Source of the DNA: Pseudomonadota bacterium
GTDB taxonomy: Bacteria; Pseudomonadota; Gammaproteobacteria; Burkholderiales; Sulfuriferulaceae
Length of the DNA: 35,978 nucleotides
Assembly (NCBI GenBank): GCA_021782795.1
Contig: JAJXUP010000005.1
Coordinates: forward strand, 1 to 35,978
Reading direction: 5' to 3'
Both the position numbers and the translations under genes were made by a program. Positions 34,025 to 35,978 of this stretch are shown here, in pieces; positions within the stretch are counted from its first letter, which is position 1; each line of letters opens with the position of its first letter. Under the pieces are notes generated by a model. It did no database searches. It was not told the DNA's origin and saw only the letters and a list, made by a program, of their open reading frames with translations.

Positions 34025-35042
34025 GACTCGATCCGGAAAACAATTGGAGAATTATACAACAATAAAGCGGGCGGACGACGGCGTACGCTGTCTGCAAATT
34101 CCGTTCGATGCGGCAGGCGGACGGCTGGATGCTGTGCTGGCTGGTCTGTTGCCCGAATATTCGCGCAGTCGCATCCAGTCGTGGATTCGCGATGGCGATG
34201 TGCGGCTGGATGGTGCGACGGCTGAAGTGCGTACCCGGGTGCGTGGTGGCGAACTGGTCGAAATGACGGTCGAGCCGCAACCAGCCAGCCTGCCATCGTT
34301 GCCCGAGGATATTCCGCTCGATGTGGTCTACGAAGACGATAGCATTCTGGTGATCGACAAGCCGGCCGGTCTGGTGGTGCACCCAGGCAGCGGTAACTGG
34401 CAAGGCACCCTGCTTAACGGGTTGTTGCATCATGCGCCACAATTGACCCATGTTCCGCGAGCAGGTATCGTGCATCGGCTGGATAAGGACACCAGCGGGC
34501 TGATGGTGGTCGCCCTGACGCTGCAGGCACAGACCTCGCTTGTGCGGCAGTTGCAGGCGCGCACGGTGCGACGGGAGTACCTGGCTATCGTGCAGGGCCG
34601 GGTCGGGCAGGATGGCCGGGTCGATGCGCCAATTGGTCGACACGCCACACAGCGAACGCGCATGGCGGTGGTCAGCGGCGGACGCGAGGCGGTGACACAC
34701 TACCGGGTGGTGACGCGCTTTGCCGCGCATACCCTGGTGCGCTGTTCGCTGGAAACGGGACGCACCCACCAGATTCGCGTGCACATGCAGCATATTGGCC
34801 ATCCACTGGTCGGCGATCCGGTATATCATCGCCGCCGCACGGAACCGGTCGGATGCGCGCGTGCATTTGACCGGCAGGCACTGCATGCGACGCAGCTCGG
34901 ATTGCTGCATCCGCTGACCGGCGAGCCCATGCTGTGGCAGCGTGATCCGCCTGCCGATTTCGTGGCTCTGCTGAATTGTCTCGCGACGCAGGAAGCCACA
35001 GGGGAGGCGCGAATTTCGCAGAATAACAAGAATGCTGGATGA
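34023..35042 (+). CDS. rluD: 23S rRNA pseudouridine synthase RluD
   Basis: A 339-residue RluA-family pseudouridine synthase of RluD type, expected to modify U1911, U1915 and U1917 in helix 69 of 23S rRNA. The N-terminal S4 domain is at about 30-85. HRLDKDTSG (151-159) has catalytic Asp154, and LETGRTHQIRVHM is the second hallmark. The start is uncertain: ATG 34023 overlaps the bamD start codon on the other strand, while TTG 34044 has GGA six bases upstream. The frame continues upstream to 33858 inside bamD, which is rejected. The bamD/rluD/pgeF arrangement is common in proteobacteria and supports the name. Confidence 0.95.
   Translation: MTRSGKQLENYTTIKRADDGVRCLQIPFDAAGGRLDAVLAGLLPEYSRSRIQSWIRDGDVRLDGATAEVRTRVRGGELVEMTVEPQPASLPSLPEDIPLDVVYEDDSILVIDKPAGLVVHPGSGNWQGTLLNGLLHHAPQLTHVPRAGIVHRLDKDTSGLMVVALTLQAQTSLVRQLQARTVRREYLAIVQGRVGQDGRVDAPIGRHATQRTRMAVVSGGREAVTHYRVVTRFAAHTLVRCSLETGRTHQIRVHMQHIGHPLVGDPVYHRRRTEPVGCARAFDRQALHATQLGLLHPLTGEPMLWQRDPPADFVALLNCLATQEATGEARISQNNKNAG
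34051..34056 (-). promoter_or_regulatory. TATAAT -10 element of bamD
   Basis: A perfect TATAAT on the minus strand, placed to start transcription near 34044, about 20 bases before the bamD ATG. No good -35 hexamer is found at 16-18 bases, so activity may need an activator or rely on the strong -10. It lies within the first dozen codons of rluD. Confidence 0.45.
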
Positions 35043-35080
35043 GCAGGTGCTTTGACGGCGGATGGTCAGGAAGGAAAAAC

Positions 35081-35812
35081 ATGTCATCCAATTGGATCTA
35101 TCCCGATTGGCCTGCCCCGGCGCGGGTAAAATCGCTGGTGACGACTCGTGGCAACGGAGTGAGCCGGGGGGTGTATGCCGGCCTGAATCTGGGCGATCAT
35201 GTCGGCGATGATCCGATCGACGTGGCGCAAAACCGTACGCTGCTGCGCGAGATGCTGCCGAGTGACCCGGTGTGGCTCAGACAGGTGCATGGTGCGACGG
35301 TGGCTTATGCCGACCATCTGCGCGAAACTGTTGAGGCAGACGCCGCCGTGGCACACCGTAACCAGACCGTGTGTGCCGTGTTGACCGCCGATTGCCTGCC
35401 GGTGCTGTTCTGTGCCACCGATGGCAGCGTGGTTGCGGCAGCGCATGCCGGCTGGCGCGGCTTGCTCGCCGGCGTGCTGGAACAGACGCTGGACGTGATG
35501 GGCTTGCCGGCGGAGCAGGTCATGGCGTGGATGGGGCCGGCGATCGGGCCGGAGGATTACCAGGTCGGCAACGAGGTGCGTCAGGCATTCGTTTCCGACT
35601 TTGCCCAGTCGGCTGCCGGATTCAAGGGGTGTGGTTCGGGAAAATGGCTGGCAGACATGTACACACTGGCGCGTCAACGGTTGCAACGTGCCGGGGTCAC
35701 CCGCATTTATGGCGGGGGATTCAGCACCTATGCCGAACCGGTGCGGTTCTACTCCCACCGTCGCGACGGGGTGACAGGGCGGATGGCCAGCCTTGTCTGG
35801 ATTGACGACTGA
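35081..35812 (+). CDS. pgeF: Polyphenol oxidase/purine nucleoside phosphorylase-type protein PgeF
   Basis: A 243-residue YfiH/DUF152 (LACC1-like) protein. Metal ligands are His70 (RQVHGA), Cys105 (TADCLPVLF) and His122 (AAHAGWRG), all conserved. Members have been described as multicopper-type polyphenol oxidases, as purine nucleoside enzymes and as editors that remove mis-incorporated serine from peptidoglycan precursors; which activity matters here cannot be told. The ATG at 35081 follows AGGAAGGA; the ORF opens 42 bases earlier, but that extension is less likely. It follows rluD after 38 bases, the usual pairing. Confidence 0.93.
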   Translation: MSSNWIYPDWPAPARVKSLVTTRGNGVSRGVYAGLNLGDHVGDDPIDVAQNRTLLREMLPSDPVWLRQVHGATVAYADHLRETVEADAAVAHRNQTVCAVLTADCLPVLFCATDGSVVAAAHAGWRGLLAGVLEQTLDVMGLPAEQVMAWMGPAIGPEDYQVGNEVRQAFVSDFAQSAAGFKGCGSGKWLADMYTLARQRLQRAGVTRIYGGGFSTYAEPVRFYSHRRDGVTGRMASLVWIDD

Positions 35813-35828
35813 GCGTGGCCGGTTGCAT

Positions 35829-35978
35829 TCAGTGACCGTTTCCTTCGCCGGACTGCCGGCTGGCGCGTCTCCGCTTGCGGCCGGGGGTGTCGAGAATGTA
35901 ATAGAGCAGGCCGATCGCCGGCCCGCCGAGCAATACGAGCGAGAGCGCCGCGCCGATGGTCGGTGAGGTGGCTAGATC
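35829..35978 (-). CDS. Partial membrane protein (C-terminal end)
   Basis: An open frame of 49 codons enters from the right edge and stops at 35829. The visible part contains one hydrophobic segment of about 20 residues (from IGAALSLVLLGGPAIGLLYY) followed by a strongly basic tail (GRKRRRASR), which by the positive-inside rule would lie in the cytoplasm. This looks like the last helix and tail of an inner-membrane protein. The family cannot be recognised from this fragment. It is convergent with pgeF, with 16 bases between the stops. Confidence 0.5.
   Translation of the reverse strand, partial: DLATSPTIGAALSLVLLGGPAIGLLYYILDTPGRKRRRASRQSGEGNGH

Overview
The window is a GC-rich, gene-dense stretch of a proteobacterial chromosome. 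It is most likely from a motile betaproteobacterium. The gene neighbourhoods point that way: flhDC with motAB, a HAD-pcnB-folK-deoxynucleoside kinase-panB-panC cluster, bamD divergent from rluD-pgeF, comEC followed directly by relA, and a six-gene rnf operon. I cannot name the genus. I saw no insertion sequence, prophage, CRISPR array, tRNA or rRNA; this reads as core chromosome.

Layout. 53-1785 (+): a beta-CASP RNase-like metallo-hydrolase and a small thioredoxin-like protein. 1771-5863 (-): a tripartite drug-efflux operon (EmrA-like adaptor, EmrB-like pump, outer-membrane lipoprotein), divergent from a LysR regulator that shares a promoter region containing an 18-bp palindrome. 6953-7669 (+): 6-phosphogluconolactonase. 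7679-12716 (-): rnfABCDGE, an ion-pumping ferredoxin:NAD oxidoreductase, with a clear sigma70-type promoter. 12789-16801 (-): a PBP1C-like protein, pyrD and an aspartate-type aminotransferase. 16928-23806 (+): uvrB, comEC, relA.

23807-24536 is a 730-base AT-rich region without a convincing gene. It holds a near-consensus sigma28 (FliA) promoter and several hairpins. 24537-28189 (+): flhD, flhC, a membrane-anchored methyltransferase, motA and motB. 28228-33087 (-): panC, panB, a deoxynucleoside kinase, folK, pcnB and a HAD phosphatase, in tightly overlapping order. 33179-34024 (-): bamD. 34023-35812 (+): rluD and pgeF. The window ends inside a small membrane-protein gene on the minus strand.

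The most interesting points are these. The PBP1C homologue keeps its glycosyltransferase motifs but appears to have lost all three transpeptidase motifs. A methyltransferase resembling the FAM173/ATP-synthase c-subunit lysine methyltransferase family sits between the flagellar master regulator and the stator genes. A FliA-type promoter points at flhDC across a roughly 390-base leader. The start codons of bamD and rluD overlap head to head. All assignments come from reading motifs and context; no database search was run.
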